A stretch of DNA of 59,067 nt from Burkholderiaceae bacterium (GCA_030151165.1 JASLEM010000390.1:1-59067), one strand, 5' to 3'; positions 44,716 to 53,616 are shown, counted from the stretch's first letter. The notes: generated by a model from the letters alone, not told the origin. Program-made: numbers and translations.

Positions 44716-44979
44716 ATGGGAAGACCAGGCATCACGAGCGTGGACGTCGTGCGAGCCTACGTGGCGCTGTTGCGGCAGGGCCGCGTTCCGGGGCCGCACA
44801 ACCTGCGGCTCGAACTCTCGGCGGGCAGCTTCACGACCATTGCCAAGCATGTGAATGCGCTGGCGCTGCGTCACGTCGCGCTGCGGCCGCCACGAAAGCG
44901 GCCGCGACGCACCGGCCGGCGTTGGCTGGAAGAGGGCGCCGGCGAGCGTGAACAGGTCGAGCGCTCAGGCTATAGATGA
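44716..44979 (+). CDS. KfrA_N-like DNA-binding protein
   Basis: An 87-residue protein. ATG 44716 has GAGGA five bases upstream; a longer frame from 44668 has no such site. Residues 1-45 (GRPGITSVDVVRAYVALLRQGRVPGPHNLR, then LSAGSFTTIAKHVNAL) match the N-terminal DNA-binding domain of KfrA-type plasmid regulators. The long coiled-coil that normally follows is absent; instead there is a short basic Arg-rich tail. It is probably a small regulator of the right end of the island and the last island gene before attR. Confidence 0.7.
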   Translation: MGRPGITSVDVVRAYVALLRQGRVPGPHNLRLELSAGSFTTIAKHVNALALRHVALRPPRKRPRRTGRRWLEEGAGEREQVERSGYR

Positions 44980-45156
44980 GCCGAGGACAAGCGGCTTGAT
45001 TCCGTGCCCCGGCAACCGCTGGGGCACTTCTATGCCCGCCCGGAGGCGACCAATCAGCCCCATCCCGGGCCTGAACGGTCGAGCTTGCGCGGGCGGACCG
45101 CCGGTGGCTACACTCTGGCGAGACGCGGATGTTTCGGGTTGCCGGCGTATAAAAAA

Positions 45157-45228
45157 TTCTGGCAATCGTCTGGCATTTGCGTCAGGCGTCGAGTGCGTTC
45201 AGCTGCGTTTGACTGCGGTCGAGTGCGC
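45157..45228 (+). repeat. Putative arm-type integrase sites, right end
   Basis: TCTGGCA occurs at 45158-45164 and 45169-45175 (11-base step). A 22-base motif at 45207-45228 matches 18 of 22 positions of the left-end motif at 10211-10232. GTCGAGTGCG and TGCGTTTGA also recur within 45186-45275, making this end repeat-rich. Confidence 0.5.
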
Positions 45229-45291
45229 TGTAAGTGCTTGATTTTGTTGACAGTTGCGTTTGAGGGTCGTTGTCCCGTACTGGCGGATTCC

Positions 45292-45343
45292 GATTGAAAA
45301 TCCGCGTGTCGGTGGTTCGATTCCGCCCCAGGCCACCAGAACA
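45292..45343 (+). repeat. attR: right copy of the 52-bp direct repeat
   Basis: A perfect copy of 10012-10063 in the same orientation. It contains only the 3' half of tRNA-Phe, from the anticodon loop to CCA plus five bases, so it is not a functional tRNA. It marks the right end of the island. Confidence 0.95.
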
Positions 45344-45346
45344 GCG

Positions 45347-45381
45347 AAGCCCTTGATTCTTGATGGAATCGAGGGCTTTTT
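45347..45381 (+). terminator. Probable original terminator of tRNA-Phe
   Basis: A 13-bp stem (45347-45359 with 45366-45378, one G-U pair), a 6-base loop and TTTTT. It directly follows the tRNA remnant in attR. Before insertion it would have lain four bases after the tRNA repeat, so it was cut off from its gene by the island. Confidence 0.85.
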
Positions 45382-45778
45382 GCATTCTGGGCCGTGATGC
45401 GCTCGCCACCTGCGGCCGTCACGCGCGATGCTTGGCGCCAGAAGCGCGCGCCGTCGCGCCGCGACTTCCGCGGGCAGCCGTCAGTGATTCGCCCGACGAC
45501 GGACCTCTTGATCCTGAGTACCTCGCCAGGACGGCATTCCTCGATCGCCAGCTCGGCGCGCATCGCGAAGCCGGACTTTCGCCAGCGACGAACGACAACC
45601 CCTGTCGAGCAGCGCGTTCAGCGACTTTCGTCACGCGGAATTTCTCCTGTCGGGCTTGCGCTCCGGTTCCCGACGAGTTAGGGGGAGCCCAACAGTTAGC
45701 CATTGCTCCGCGCCATCAACCTCCGCAGAATCACTTAACAGTCGCAATTTCCGTAACCAATTGTTGGAGGTTTGAACC
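45382..45778. other. Region without a convincing gene upstream of the PEP-CTERM gene
   Basis: About 400 bases after the tRNA terminator. Frames on both strands lack ribosome-binding sites or family features. The right part should contain the promoter of the PEP-CTERM gene, but no clear sigma-70 or sigma-54 boxes were identified. Confidence 0.4.
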
Positions 45779-46489
45779 ATGAAGAAGAGTCTGATCCGCA
45801 CGACCGTCGCTGCTGCGGCCCTGCTCGCGGCCTCGATGGCTGCCGCTCCCGCCTTTGCGGCGGTCGAGGTGCTGAACTTCGCCGGCCTGAACGGCGCGGC
45901 CGAAGAAGGCCCGGCCAACTTCTACAACGGCGGCACCGGCAGCCTCGGCTCGTCCGGCGGCACGAACTACGGGATCTCGTTCGGCAACGACACGATCACC
46001 TGCAACGGCCAACCTGGCGGCACCTGCAACACGGCGCAGATCCCGGGCGGCCCGGGCGCGAACATCGTGTTCTTCCTGACGGGGTCGGGCGACATCATGA
46101 ACGTCGCCGGCGGCTTCACGACCGGCTTCTCGTTCTACTACTCGGCGGTGAACAACCCCGGTTCGGTCAACGTGTGGTCGGGCCTGAACGGCACCGGCAC
46201 GCTGCTGGCGACGCTGAACCTGTCCCTGACCACCAACGGCGCGGGCGACCCGGACTGCTTCGGCGCGAACTTCTGCCCGTTCTCGACGGCGGGCGTGACG
46301 TTCGCCGGCACTGCGGAGTCGGTCGACTTCACCGGCACGCAGAACCAGATCGCCTTCGCCGACATCACGCTGGGCTCGCCCGACGCGGGCGGCACCTCGC
46401 CGGCGCCGGAACCCGAAAACGCCGCGCTGATGATCGCCGGCCTCGGCCTGCTGGGCGTCGCGGCTCGCCGCCGCCAATCGCGCAAGTAA
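45779..46489 (+). CDS. PEP-CTERM sorting-domain protein
   Basis: A 236-residue exported protein with a good GGAGG site seven bases before ATG. The N-terminal Sec signal ends at about AAPAFA (residues 22-27). The mature part is Gly/Asn/Thr-rich and beta-prone, with a few cysteines. The C-terminus has the PEP-CTERM signal: APEPENAAL, a hydrophobic helix, then an Arg-rich tail. Such proteins are processed by an exosortase and go to the surface or exopolysaccharide matrix of biofilm-forming Proteobacteria. No exosortase is in the window. A terminator follows. Confidence 0.9.
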   Translation: MKKSLIRTTVAAAALLAASMAAAPAFAAVEVLNFAGLNGAAEEGPANFYNGGTGSLGSSGGTNYGISFGNDTITCNGQPGGTCNTAQIPGGPGANIVFFLTGSGDIMNVAGGFTTGFSFYYSAVNNPGSVNVWSGLNGTGTLLATLNLSLTTNGAGDPDCFGANFCPFSTAGVTFAGTAESVDFTGTQNQIAFADITLGSPDAGGTSPAPEPENAALMIAGLGLLGVAARRRQSRK

Positions 46490-46555
46490 GAACGTCGGAC
46501 GGGGCGCCGTCGGCTTGCCGACGCGCCCGGCGACGCGCTTCCAGGCGTTGGTTTC

Positions 46556-46590
46556 GAAGCCCTGATCGGTGCGCCGATCGGGGCTTTTTC
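46556..46590 (+). terminator. Rho-independent terminator after the PEP-CTERM gene
   Basis: AAGCCCTGATCGG pairs with CCGATCGGGGCTT around TGCG, followed by TTT. It lies about 68 bases downstream of the stop. Confidence 0.88.
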
Positions 46591-46784
46591 ATTCCAGGCG
46601 CCTCGTTGCGTCCGGCGCGAGGCGATCGCGCGCGCGACACGTGGCCGACGCCTCGACACGGATCGCGACACGGATCGACAGCGCGGCGTCGTGCGGCCGC
46701 TTCAGCGCGATGTCAGCAGGTTGGCGGGCCGACGATCGGCAACCGGCACGGTCATCGACGACATGATGCGCTGGGCCCGTCCGC

Positions 46785-49535
46785 TCACCAATACGTCTCG
46801 CAATTGACGCCCGCGGTATTCGGCGCGCCGCCGCAGACCAGCGCCGAGCCGTCCTGCAGCACCGTGGCCGTGGCGCTGCCCGGCACGACCAGCATCGCGG
46901 CCGCGGCCGTCCAGGTGCCGCTCGCGGGGTCGAAACGCTCGGCCGACGGCAGCGCCGACTGCGTGCCCCCGACGACCAGCACCTGTCCGTTCGGCAGCAG
47001 GGCGGCGGCACCCAGCGTGTGGGCCGCGCCCATCGAGCCGGTGGTCGCCCACGTCTGCGTCGCGGGGTCGTACAGCTCGGCCAGCGCGTTGCCGCCGCCG
47101 GCGAGCAGCACGCGGCCGTCGGGCAGCAACGTCGCCGTCTGGCCCGATTGCGCGAAGGCCATGGGGGTGGGCGTCGCAGTGGTGACGGCGTCCGTCCCGG
47201 TGCCGGTGGTCGTGTAGATCGCGGTGACCGTGAACGTGCCGGCGACGGGGTCGTAGAGCTCGGACGTGTCCAGCGGCGTGAGGATGCCCAGCTCGATGTC
47301 GAAGCCGCCGGCCAGCAGCACCTGGCCGTCGGGCAACAGCGTCGCCGTGTGCTGCGAGCGCGCGGAAACCGGCGGAGTCGCGGTCACCGTCCACGTGTCG
47401 AGGGCGGGGTCGTAGATCTCCGCCGTCGCGCCGACCAGATAGCTCGCGTTCTCGCCGCCGACCACCAGCACGCGGCCGTCCGGCAGCCGCGTGGCGGTGT
47501 GGTGCGAACGCGCGACGCTCATCGGCGCTGCGGCGGTCCACTGGTTCGCGACCGGGTCGTAGATCTCTGCGCTCAGGTTGTTGACGTAGCCCTTGGCCGC
47601 GGCGGTCGACACCGTCGATCCGCCCGTCACCAGCACCCGGCCGTCGGCCAGCAGCGTCGCGGTGTGGGAGGTGCGCTGCGTCGCCATCGGCGCAGCGTGG
47701 ATCCAGCTCGCGGCGACCGGGTCGAACAGGTCGACGTTCGCGGTGCCCGCGCCGTTCGCGCCGACGCCGCCGGCCACGAGCAGCTTGCCGCCCGGAAGCA
47801 GCGTGGCCGTGTGGCCGCCGACGCGCTCCGTCGGCATCGCGGGCGAGGCCGTCCAGGTGTCGGTGGTGACGGCGACCACGGCGCTGGCCGACACGCCGTT
47901 CAACGTCGCCGTGACCGGGGTCGTGCCGAGCGCGAGCCCGCTGGCCGCGCCTTGCGAGATCGCGGCGATGCCCGGGGTCGTCGTGCTCCACGCGACGCCG
48001 GCGCTGACGTCGACCACGCTGCCGTCCGAGAACGTGCCGCTGGCCGTGAAGCGGCGCGTGATGCCGACGCCGGTCTGCAGCGTCGCCGGCGAGATCACGA
48101 TGGACTGGATCGCCGCCGCGGACGCGTTCAGCGACAGCGTGCCCGACACGCTGCCGGAGGTCGCGGAGATCGTCGTCGTGCCGAGCGTCAACGCGTCGGA
48201 CAGGCCGGACGCGGCGTCGATGTCGGCGACGCCCGGCGCGCTCGAGGCCCAGGTCACGGCGCCCGAGACGTCGGCCGTCGAGCCGTCGCCGAACGTGCCG
48301 GTGGCGACGAAGCGCTGCGCGAGGCCGATCGGCAGCACGCCGCTGGCCGGGGTGATCGCGATCGACGCGAGGCCCTTGACGAACGCGACGCGCGCGATCG
48401 GCGTGGTGCCGACCGTCAGGTAGGCCTTCAGCACGCCGTCCGGCAGCGTCGCGGGGGCGGCGAGCGTGACGACGTCCCCCGCTTTCAACATGACCGGCGC
48501 GGTCGCGGCCGTGCCGTTGACCGACAGCGTGCCGGTGCTGCTGCCGACGAGGGCGCCGGCGTGCGCGGCGGCGAAGTCGGACGGCAGCGTGAACGTGGAC
48601 GCGGCGGTGGCGCCGTCGACTCGGAACTCGTCGTGGCCGATCACGCCGTCGCCGTCCTGGTCGATCCACTCGGCCAGCGTGCGCGGGTCGAACGTGGTGC
48701 CGCTCGCTGCGTAGAGCGCGGTCAGGTTCGCGGCGACGCGATTCAGGTTCAGCGCCTGCGCGCTGGCGGCGAGCGTCTGCCGCGTCGCGGCGCTGGTGAT
48801 CGTGCCGTTGGTGGCGATGTCGGCTTGGATCGCGGCGATCAGCGCGCCGACGTCGGCCGACGAGCGGCCCTGCACGACGAGCGCGGACAGCGCGGCGAGG
48901 ATGTGGTCGCCGTCGGTGGTGGTCGGCGGGCTGCCGGAGGCGCCGGCGGTGCCGCCGATGTCCAGCGTGCCGAAGGCCTCGATCGGCGTGCCGACCGCGA
49001 TGCCGAAGGCGCGGAGCACTTCGCCCTCGGCCTGCGCGCGCGCGGCGGCGATGCTCATCGAACTCGCGCCCTGGTTCACCAGGTGATTGGTCCGCGTGTA
49101 GGCGAGCGTCGTGAGCAGGTTGACGTTGAGCGCGGTCGGCGTCGTGATGTCGGCGTAGGACTGCAGGGTGACGGGGCCGTCGGACACGGCGTTGGCCACC
49201 TCGTCGGCGTAGGCGCCCGTCGCGGTGACGGACACGTTGGGCGTCAGGAACTTCGCATCCGGCGTGAACGCGCCGAGGTTGCCGGTCGTCGTGTAGCTGT
49301 AGGCCGAGCCGCCGGACGCGAGGTTGAGGCCCAGCTCCTGCACCGTGACCGCGGCGCCGGCGACGAGCGGGCCCTTCTGCGCGACGCCGCGGGTGGCGGT
49401 GTACGTGGTCGCCGGTGGCGGGGGCGTCGTCGCGGCGCCGCCTCCCGACGATCCGCCGCCGCACGCGGCGAGCAGGGTCGCGGCCGCGAACGACAGCAGG
49501 GCGAGCGAAGCGGACTTCAGGCGGCGAGGATGCAT
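46785..49535 (-). CDS. Large kelch-repeat/Ig-like lipoprotein
   Basis: A 916-residue surface protein. ATG 49535 gives a lipoprotein signal with lipobox LLAAC (about residues 20-24) and a Gly/Ser linker; the frame continues to 49640 without a signal. An EF-hand-like calcium loop, DQDGDGVIGHDEF, lies near residue 295. Two Ig-like (BIG2-type) repeats follow (IAITPASGVLPIGLAQRF and IVISPATLQTGVGITRRF with matching tails). The last 300 residues are about six kelch-type repeats built on HTATLLPDGRVLVAGG, suggesting a beta-propeller. It probably acts in adhesion or carbohydrate binding at the outer membrane; the ligand is unknown. Confidence 0.85.
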   Translation of the reverse strand: MHPRRLKSASLALLSFAAATLLAACGGGSSGGGAATTPPPPATTYTATRGVAQKGPLVAGAAVTVQELGLNLASGGSAYSYTTTGNLGAFTPDAKFLTPNVSVTATGAYADEVANAVSDGPVTLQSYADITTPTALNVNLLTTLAYTRTNHLVNQGASSMSIAAARAQAEGEVLRAFGIAVGTPIEAFGTLDIGGTAGASGSPPTTTDGDHILAALSALVVQGRSSADVGALIAAIQADIATNGTITSAATRQTLAASAQALNLNRVAANLTALYAASGTTFDPRTLAEWIDQDGDGVIGHDEFRVDGATAASTFTLPSDFAAAHAGALVGSSTGTLSVNGTAATAPVMLKAGDVVTLAAPATLPDGVLKAYLTVGTTPIARVAFVKGLASIAITPASGVLPIGLAQRFVATGTFGDGSTADVSGAVTWASSAPGVADIDAASGLSDALTLGTTTISATSGSVSGTLSLNASAAAIQSIVISPATLQTGVGITRRFTASGTFSDGSVVDVSAGVAWSTTTPGIAAISQGAASGLALGTTPVTATLNGVSASAVVAVTTDTWTASPAMPTERVGGHTATLLPGGKLLVAGGVGANGAGTANVDLFDPVAASWIHAAPMATQRTSHTATLLADGRVLVTGGSTVSTAAAKGYVNNLSAEIYDPVANQWTAAAPMSVARSHHTATRLPDGRVLVVGGENASYLVGATAEIYDPALDTWTVTATPPVSARSQHTATLLPDGQVLLAGGFDIELGILTPLDTSELYDPVAGTFTVTAIYTTTGTGTDAVTTATPTPMAFAQSGQTATLLPDGRVLLAGGGNALAELYDPATQTWATTGSMGAAHTLGAAALLPNGQVLVVGGTQSALPSAERFDPASGTWTAAAAMLVVPGSATATVLQDGSALVCGGAPNTAGVNCETYW

Positions 49536-49719
49536 GGCGCGGCGGGCTCGGGTGGCGAAGACGATGGGCCCGTTGGCGGGCGCGTGCGGGCCCGGGGATT
49601 TACGCATCGGCCTGCCGGGGGCGTCAATCGACGTTGCCAAGTGTCACCAGGAGCTCGATCGCCGTCGCGCGATGTGTGCCAAACATCACGAATCGACGAG
49701 GCCGCGGGGCGCCGCGCGG

Positions 49720-50481
49720 TCATGAACGCGGCTCCGGGGCACGGCCCGCCGACGCCTGCGCCGCGCGCACGGCGCCTTGCAGCGCCGCCGGCTCGTCGAC
49801 GTAGACGGCGATCCACGACGGCACGGGCCGTTCGCGTCCCTTGCGCACGAGGCGGCAGCCCGGGCGTGCGGCGAGCAGCTCGATCAGCAGCGTCGGCTCG
49901 TCCAGCGGCGTGAGCGTCGCGACGTCACGGCGCGCCAGGCCGCGTTCCTCGCGCCAGCCGGCGTGGCGGCTCGAGAGCACGTGGACGTCCTTGACCGCCG
50001 CCAGCGGGAGCCGGCACACCGCGCCGAAGCCGATGGCGAGCACGAGCGCGTCGGCGTGCAGCACGTGGTCGACGTGGCGCACGGCGCTGCGCAGGCCGAC
50101 GCCCCACAGCAGCGACCACAGCGTCGCACCGATCAGCGCGACGTGCAGCAGGGCTTCGTCCGGGACGGCGAAGGCATGCAGCAGCAGATTGGACACCGGC
50201 ACGTCGACCAGCGACGACACCACGATCATCGGCACCAGCACGCCGGAGAACGATCCCTTGTGCAGCCCGAAGCGCCGGCCGTCGCCGCGCGGGTCGAGGC
50301 GCGCCGCGTGGCGCGCGCTGGGCAAGGCCGCGGCGGGCCGGCGTGCCAGCTTGCACAGCGCCTCCAGGCCCAGCAGCGCCTGCACACGCAGCGCGCCCGG
50401 AATGGCGTCGGTGGGATCGGCCGCGACAGCGGCGACGGCGCGTGGGTCGAGCGCAACGACGGGGCGAAGGGTGTCGGACAT
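49720..50481 (-). CDS. Membrane protein of unknown function
   Basis: A 253-residue protein; ATG 50481 is preferred to 50703, whose extra 74 residues are Arg-rich shadow sequence overlapping the IclR gene region. Two hydrophobic segments (about residues 81-101, VLVPMIVVSSLVDVPVSNLLL, and about 110-130, HVALIGATLWSLLWGVGL) predict two membrane passes. They are followed by a C-terminal domain with VCRLPLAAVKDVHVL and VYVDEPAAL that resembles a membrane-attached PH-like domain. No family is assigned with confidence. It is divergent from the IclR regulator. Confidence 0.65.
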   Translation of the reverse strand: MSDTLRPVVALDPRAVAAVAADPTDAIPGALRVQALLGLEALCKLARRPAAALPSARHAARLDPRGDGRRFGLHKGSFSGVLVPMIVVSSLVDVPVSNLLLHAFAVPDEALLHVALIGATLWSLLWGVGLRSAVRHVDHVLHADALVLAIGFGAVCRLPLAAVKDVHVLSSRHAGWREERGLARRDVATLTPLDEPTLLIELLAARPGCRLVRKGRERPVPSWIAVYVDEPAALQGAVRAAQASAGRAPEPRS

Positions 50482-50579
50482 GCCTGAAATCTTAGCGGCG
50501 CCCGGCGCGCCAGCCCTGCGCGGAAGGGCCGGATAATCGAGGATTCCGCCGCCCACGCACCGAGCCGTTCGCGTCGAGA

Positions 50580-51494
50580 ATGGCGTTCTCCACGCAATCG
50601 CGCATGACCGATCCCCTCCACGACATTCCGCCGGGCGACGCCGCCCGCGATCCCGCCCCGGCCGCGGCCGACGGCGGCGTGGATGCGCGCGATCCGTCGG
50701 CATCGATCGACGCGTCCGCCGACGCGCCCCGCCGCGGCGACGCCTTCGTGCAGTCCTTCGCGCGCGGCCTCGCCGTGCTGCGCAGCTTCGGGGCCGAGGC
50801 GCCGACGCAGACGCTCAGCGCCGCCGCCACGCGCAGCGGCATGACGCGCGCGGGCGCCCGGCGCATCCTGCTGACGCTGCAGCAGCTCGGCTACGTCGAG
50901 TCCGAAGGCCGGCTGTTCCGCCTGACGCCCAAGGTGATGGAGCTCGGTTTCGCGTACCTCAGCTCGCAGCCCGTATGGCACCTCGCGCAGCCGGTGATGG
51001 AGGAGCTGGTGCAGGACATTCACGAGTCCTCGTCCGCCGCGGTGCTGGACGGCGACGACATCGTCTACGTGCTGCGCGTGCCCGCCAACAAGATCATGGC
51101 GATCAGCCTCGGGCCGGGCAGCCGGCTGCCGGCGTTCTGCACGTCGATGGGCCGGGTGCTGCTGGCCGGCCTGCCGATCGCGGAGCGGCGCGCGCGCCTC
51201 GCCCGGGCGCCGCTGGCCGCGCGCACGAGCCGCACCGTCACCGACGTCGACCAGCTGCTCGACCTGCTCGAGCGCGTGCGCCGCGACGGCCATGCGCTCG
51301 TGCACGGCGAGCTGGAGGAAGGGCTGGTGTCGATGGCGGCGCCGATCGTCAACCGGGCCGGCAGGGTCGTCGCGGCGATCAACGTCAGCGCGCAGGACCA
51401 GCGCATGCCGCCCGAGGACATGAGGAAGCGCCTGCTGCCGCGCCTGCTCGAGTCGGCGGCCAGCATCAACGCGCTGATGCGCATGCAGGACTGA
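50580..51494 (+). CDS. IclR-family transcriptional regulator
   Basis: A 304-residue regulator. A disordered Asp/Ala/Pro-rich N-terminus (about 50 residues) precedes the winged HTH: SFARGLAVLRSFG, LSAAATRSGMTRAGARRILLTLQQLGYV. The IclR effector domain follows (MEELVQDIHESSSAAVLDG, RLPAFCTSMGRVLLAGL, GELEEGLVSMAAPI, INVSAQ). It resembles the PcaR/PobR branch that controls aromatic-acid catabolism, but no such genes are next to it. The start may instead be ATG 50604. The regulator probably binds in the 100-base gap shared with the divergent membrane-protein gene. Confidence 0.9.
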   Translation: MAFSTQSRMTDPLHDIPPGDAARDPAPAAADGGVDARDPSASIDASADAPRRGDAFVQSFARGLAVLRSFGAEAPTQTLSAAATRSGMTRAGARRILLTLQQLGYVESEGRLFRLTPKVMELGFAYLSSQPVWHLAQPVMEELVQDIHESSSAAVLDGDDIVYVLRVPANKIMAISLGPGSRLPAFCTSMGRVLLAGLPIAERRARLARAPLAARTSRTVTDVDQLLDLLERVRRDGHALVHGELEEGLVSMAAPIVNRAGRVVAAINVSAQDQRMPPEDMRKRLLPRLLESAASINALMRMQD

Positions 51495-51711
51495 CCCGCG
51501 CGCCACGGCCGCGTGGCCGTTGAGCCAATTTCCGCACGAACCGCCGATTCGCCGCGCCGCGCGCGGCCGGCTTGTGCTCAACTTGGCACTTCCCGGGCCG
51601 AATGGACGATGACGGCGCGAGATGGCCGGCTTCTTGCAAGCGCATTGCAGACGCGTGCGCGGCATCTCGGACGATCGCGCACGCGGCACTGCACAAGGAC
51701 CCCAGCTCGCC

Positions 51712-53001
51712 ATGATCCCCGACGGCGGCCACGCCAACGACACGCTGCCTCCCGCGCAGACGCCCGCGCCGGCGTCGCGCGGCACTGCCGCGGCGGCGCC
51801 CGCGGTCACGTCGGTCTACCAGGGTTTCCGCCTCGCGTCGCACTTCCAGCCGATCTACAGCCTCACGCACCACCGCGTCGTCGGCCACGAGGCGCTGCTG
51901 CGCGCCACCGACGCCGCCACCGGCGAGCCCGTCGCGCCGCTCGACCTGTTCGGCAGCTGCGTCGACGACGAGGCACGCGTCCGCCTCGACCGCGCGGCGC
52001 TGATGCAGCACCTCGCCGCCTACACGGGCGCGCAGGCCGACGAGTGGCTGTTCCTCAACGTCCATCCGCGCTCGCTCGCCTCGGCGCTCGGCGCCACCAC
52101 CGACGAGATCGCGCGCGCGCTGGCGCTGCACGGGCTGCGGCCGGAGCAGGTGGTGGTGGAGGTGCTCGAGTCGTCGCTGCCGGACGACGCCGACTTCGAC
52201 CGCCGCCTCGAGGAGCTGCGCGCGCTCGGCTGCCTCGTCTCGCTGGACGACTTCGGCGCCGGCCATTCCAACTTCGACCGCGTGTTCCGGCTGCGGCCCG
52301 AGATCGTCAAGCTCGATCGCAGCGTCGTGGTGCGCGCCGAGGTCGACACGCACGCGCAGCGCATCGCCTCGCAGATGGTGTCGCTGCTGCACGAATGCGG
52401 CTGCCTCGTGCTGATGGAGGGCATCGAGACCTCGGACGGCGGCTACACGGCGCTGCGCTGCGACGTCGACTTCGTCCAGGGCTGGCACTTCGGCCGCCCG
52501 GCGCCGCAGCTCGCGCGCACGCAGCTCGGGCTCGGCGCGCTGCAGGCGGCATGGGACCGCTTCGACCAGCAGTCCATCAGCGACGATCGCGCGTGGCAGG
52601 AGCAGATGTCGCCGTACAAGCAGTCGATCGAACTCGCCAGCGTGCTGCTCGCCGGCGGCGCGTCGATGGACGAGGCGTGCAGGCGCTTCCTGTCGCAGCC
52701 GGGCGCGGACATGTGCTACCTGCTGGACCGGCGCGGCCGCCAGGTCGTGAGCAACGCGTTCCGGGACGGCCTGTCGCACCAGGCGCTCGAGGCCTCGGTG
52801 CGCTTCGCGCCGCTGCACGACACGCGCGACGCGCGCTGGTCGCGCCGCGCCTACTTCCGCCACGCGCAGGGCTCGCCCAACATCGCGCAGGTCACGCGTC
52901 CGTACATGACGCTGCAGGGCAGCCGCATGTGCTTCACGGTGTCGATCCAGTTCGAGCGCGCGGGCGAGCTGCTCGTGCTGTGCGGCGACGCCACGCTCTG
53001 A
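51712..53001 (+). CDS. EAL-domain cyclic-di-GMP phosphodiesterase
   Basis: About 429 residues. The EAL domain (about residues 35-270) has its key residues: GHEALLRA (signature Glu), LNVHPRSL (metal-binding Asn), VVEVLES (Glu), SLDDFGAG (Asp-Asp), IVKLDRS (Lys), LMEGIET (Glu) and FVQGWHFGRP (Gln), so it is probably active in hydrolysing c-di-GMP. The C-terminal 150 residues (DMCYLLDRRGRQVVSN, RWSRRAYFRHA, MCFTVSIQF) resemble a small-ligand sensor domain of Cache/PAS type. ATG 51712, with AAGGA upstream, is preferred to 51622. Confidence 0.88.
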   Translation: MIPDGGHANDTLPPAQTPAPASRGTAAAAPAVTSVYQGFRLASHFQPIYSLTHHRVVGHEALLRATDAATGEPVAPLDLFGSCVDDEARVRLDRAALMQHLAAYTGAQADEWLFLNVHPRSLASALGATTDEIARALALHGLRPEQVVVEVLESSLPDDADFDRRLEELRALGCLVSLDDFGAGHSNFDRVFRLRPEIVKLDRSVVVRAEVDTHAQRIASQMVSLLHECGCLVLMEGIETSDGGYTALRCDVDFVQGWHFGRPAPQLARTQLGLGALQAAWDRFDQQSISDDRAWQEQMSPYKQSIELASVLLAGGASMDEACRRFLSQPGADMCYLLDRRGRQVVSNAFRDGLSHQALEASVRFAPLHDTRDARWSRRAYFRHAQGSPNIAQVTRPYMTLQGSRMCFTVSIQFERAGELLVLCGDATL

Positions 53002-53043
53002 CGGCGCGCCGGCCGCACGCGCGAAAGCGCCGACAATAGGGCG

Positions 53044-53616
53044 ATGGCCCTCAAAGCAACGATACACAAGGTCCGTCTGCAGCTCGCCGACATGGATCGC
53101 AACATCTACGGCGACCACGAGCTCACGATCGCGCGCCATCCGTCGGAGACCGACGAGCGCATGCTGATGCGCGTGCTCGCCTACGCGCTCAACGTGCCGG
53201 CCGACCGCGAGCAGGGCGACCTCGTGCTGGCCAAGAGCCTGTGGGACGTCGACGAGCCCGACCTGTGGCAGGTCGACCTCACCGGCCAGGTGATCCACTG
53301 GATCGAGGTCGGCCAGCCGGACGACCGCCGCCTCGCGAAGGCGAGCAGCCGTGCCGAGAAGGTCACCGTCTACAGCTACATCGCGAGCACGCCGATCTGG
53401 TGGGCCGCGCTGGTCGGCAAGCTCAATCGCGCGCCGAAGGTCGAGGTCTGGTCGATCGACCCCGACGCCTCGCAAGCGCTCGGCAAGATGGTGGCGCGCA
53501 CGATGGCGTGGCAGGTGACGGTGCAGGACGGGACGGTGTGGGTGTCGGACACCGTCAATACCGTCGAGATCACGCCGAAGCTGCTGAAGGCCCGGGACGA
53601 GCGCGAGCAGTACTGA
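53044..53616 (+). CDS. yaeQ: YaeQ family protein
   Basis: A 190-residue protein typical of YaeQ: ALKATIHKVRLQLADMDRNIY start, IARHPSETDERMLMRVLAYAL, LWDVDEPDLWQVDLTGQV, HWIEVGQPDDRRLAKAS and VTVYSYIAS. YaeQ has a PD-(D/E)XK-like fold; the Glu in WIEVGQP and the Lys after it are candidate active-site remnants. Its biological role is poorly known. It starts 42 bases after the EAL gene and may be co-transcribed. Length and ends are normal. Confidence 0.92.
   Translation: MALKATIHKVRLQLADMDRNIYGDHELTIARHPSETDERMLMRVLAYALNVPADREQGDLVLAKSLWDVDEPDLWQVDLTGQVIHWIEVGQPDDRRLAKASSRAEKVTVYSYIASTPIWWAALVGKLNRAPKVEVWSIDPDASQALGKMVARTMAWQVTVQDGTVWVSDTVNTVEITPKLLKARDEREQY

Noticed and set aside
10012..45343. 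Integrative conjugative element
   Set aside because: No relaxase, coupling protein, type IV secretion or replication gene was seen; it is better described as a genomic island.
46702..49913. Two frames over 900 residues on both strands across the kelch lipoprotein
   Set aside because: Arg/Gly-rich low-complexity shadows; only the frame with lipobox and repeats makes sense.
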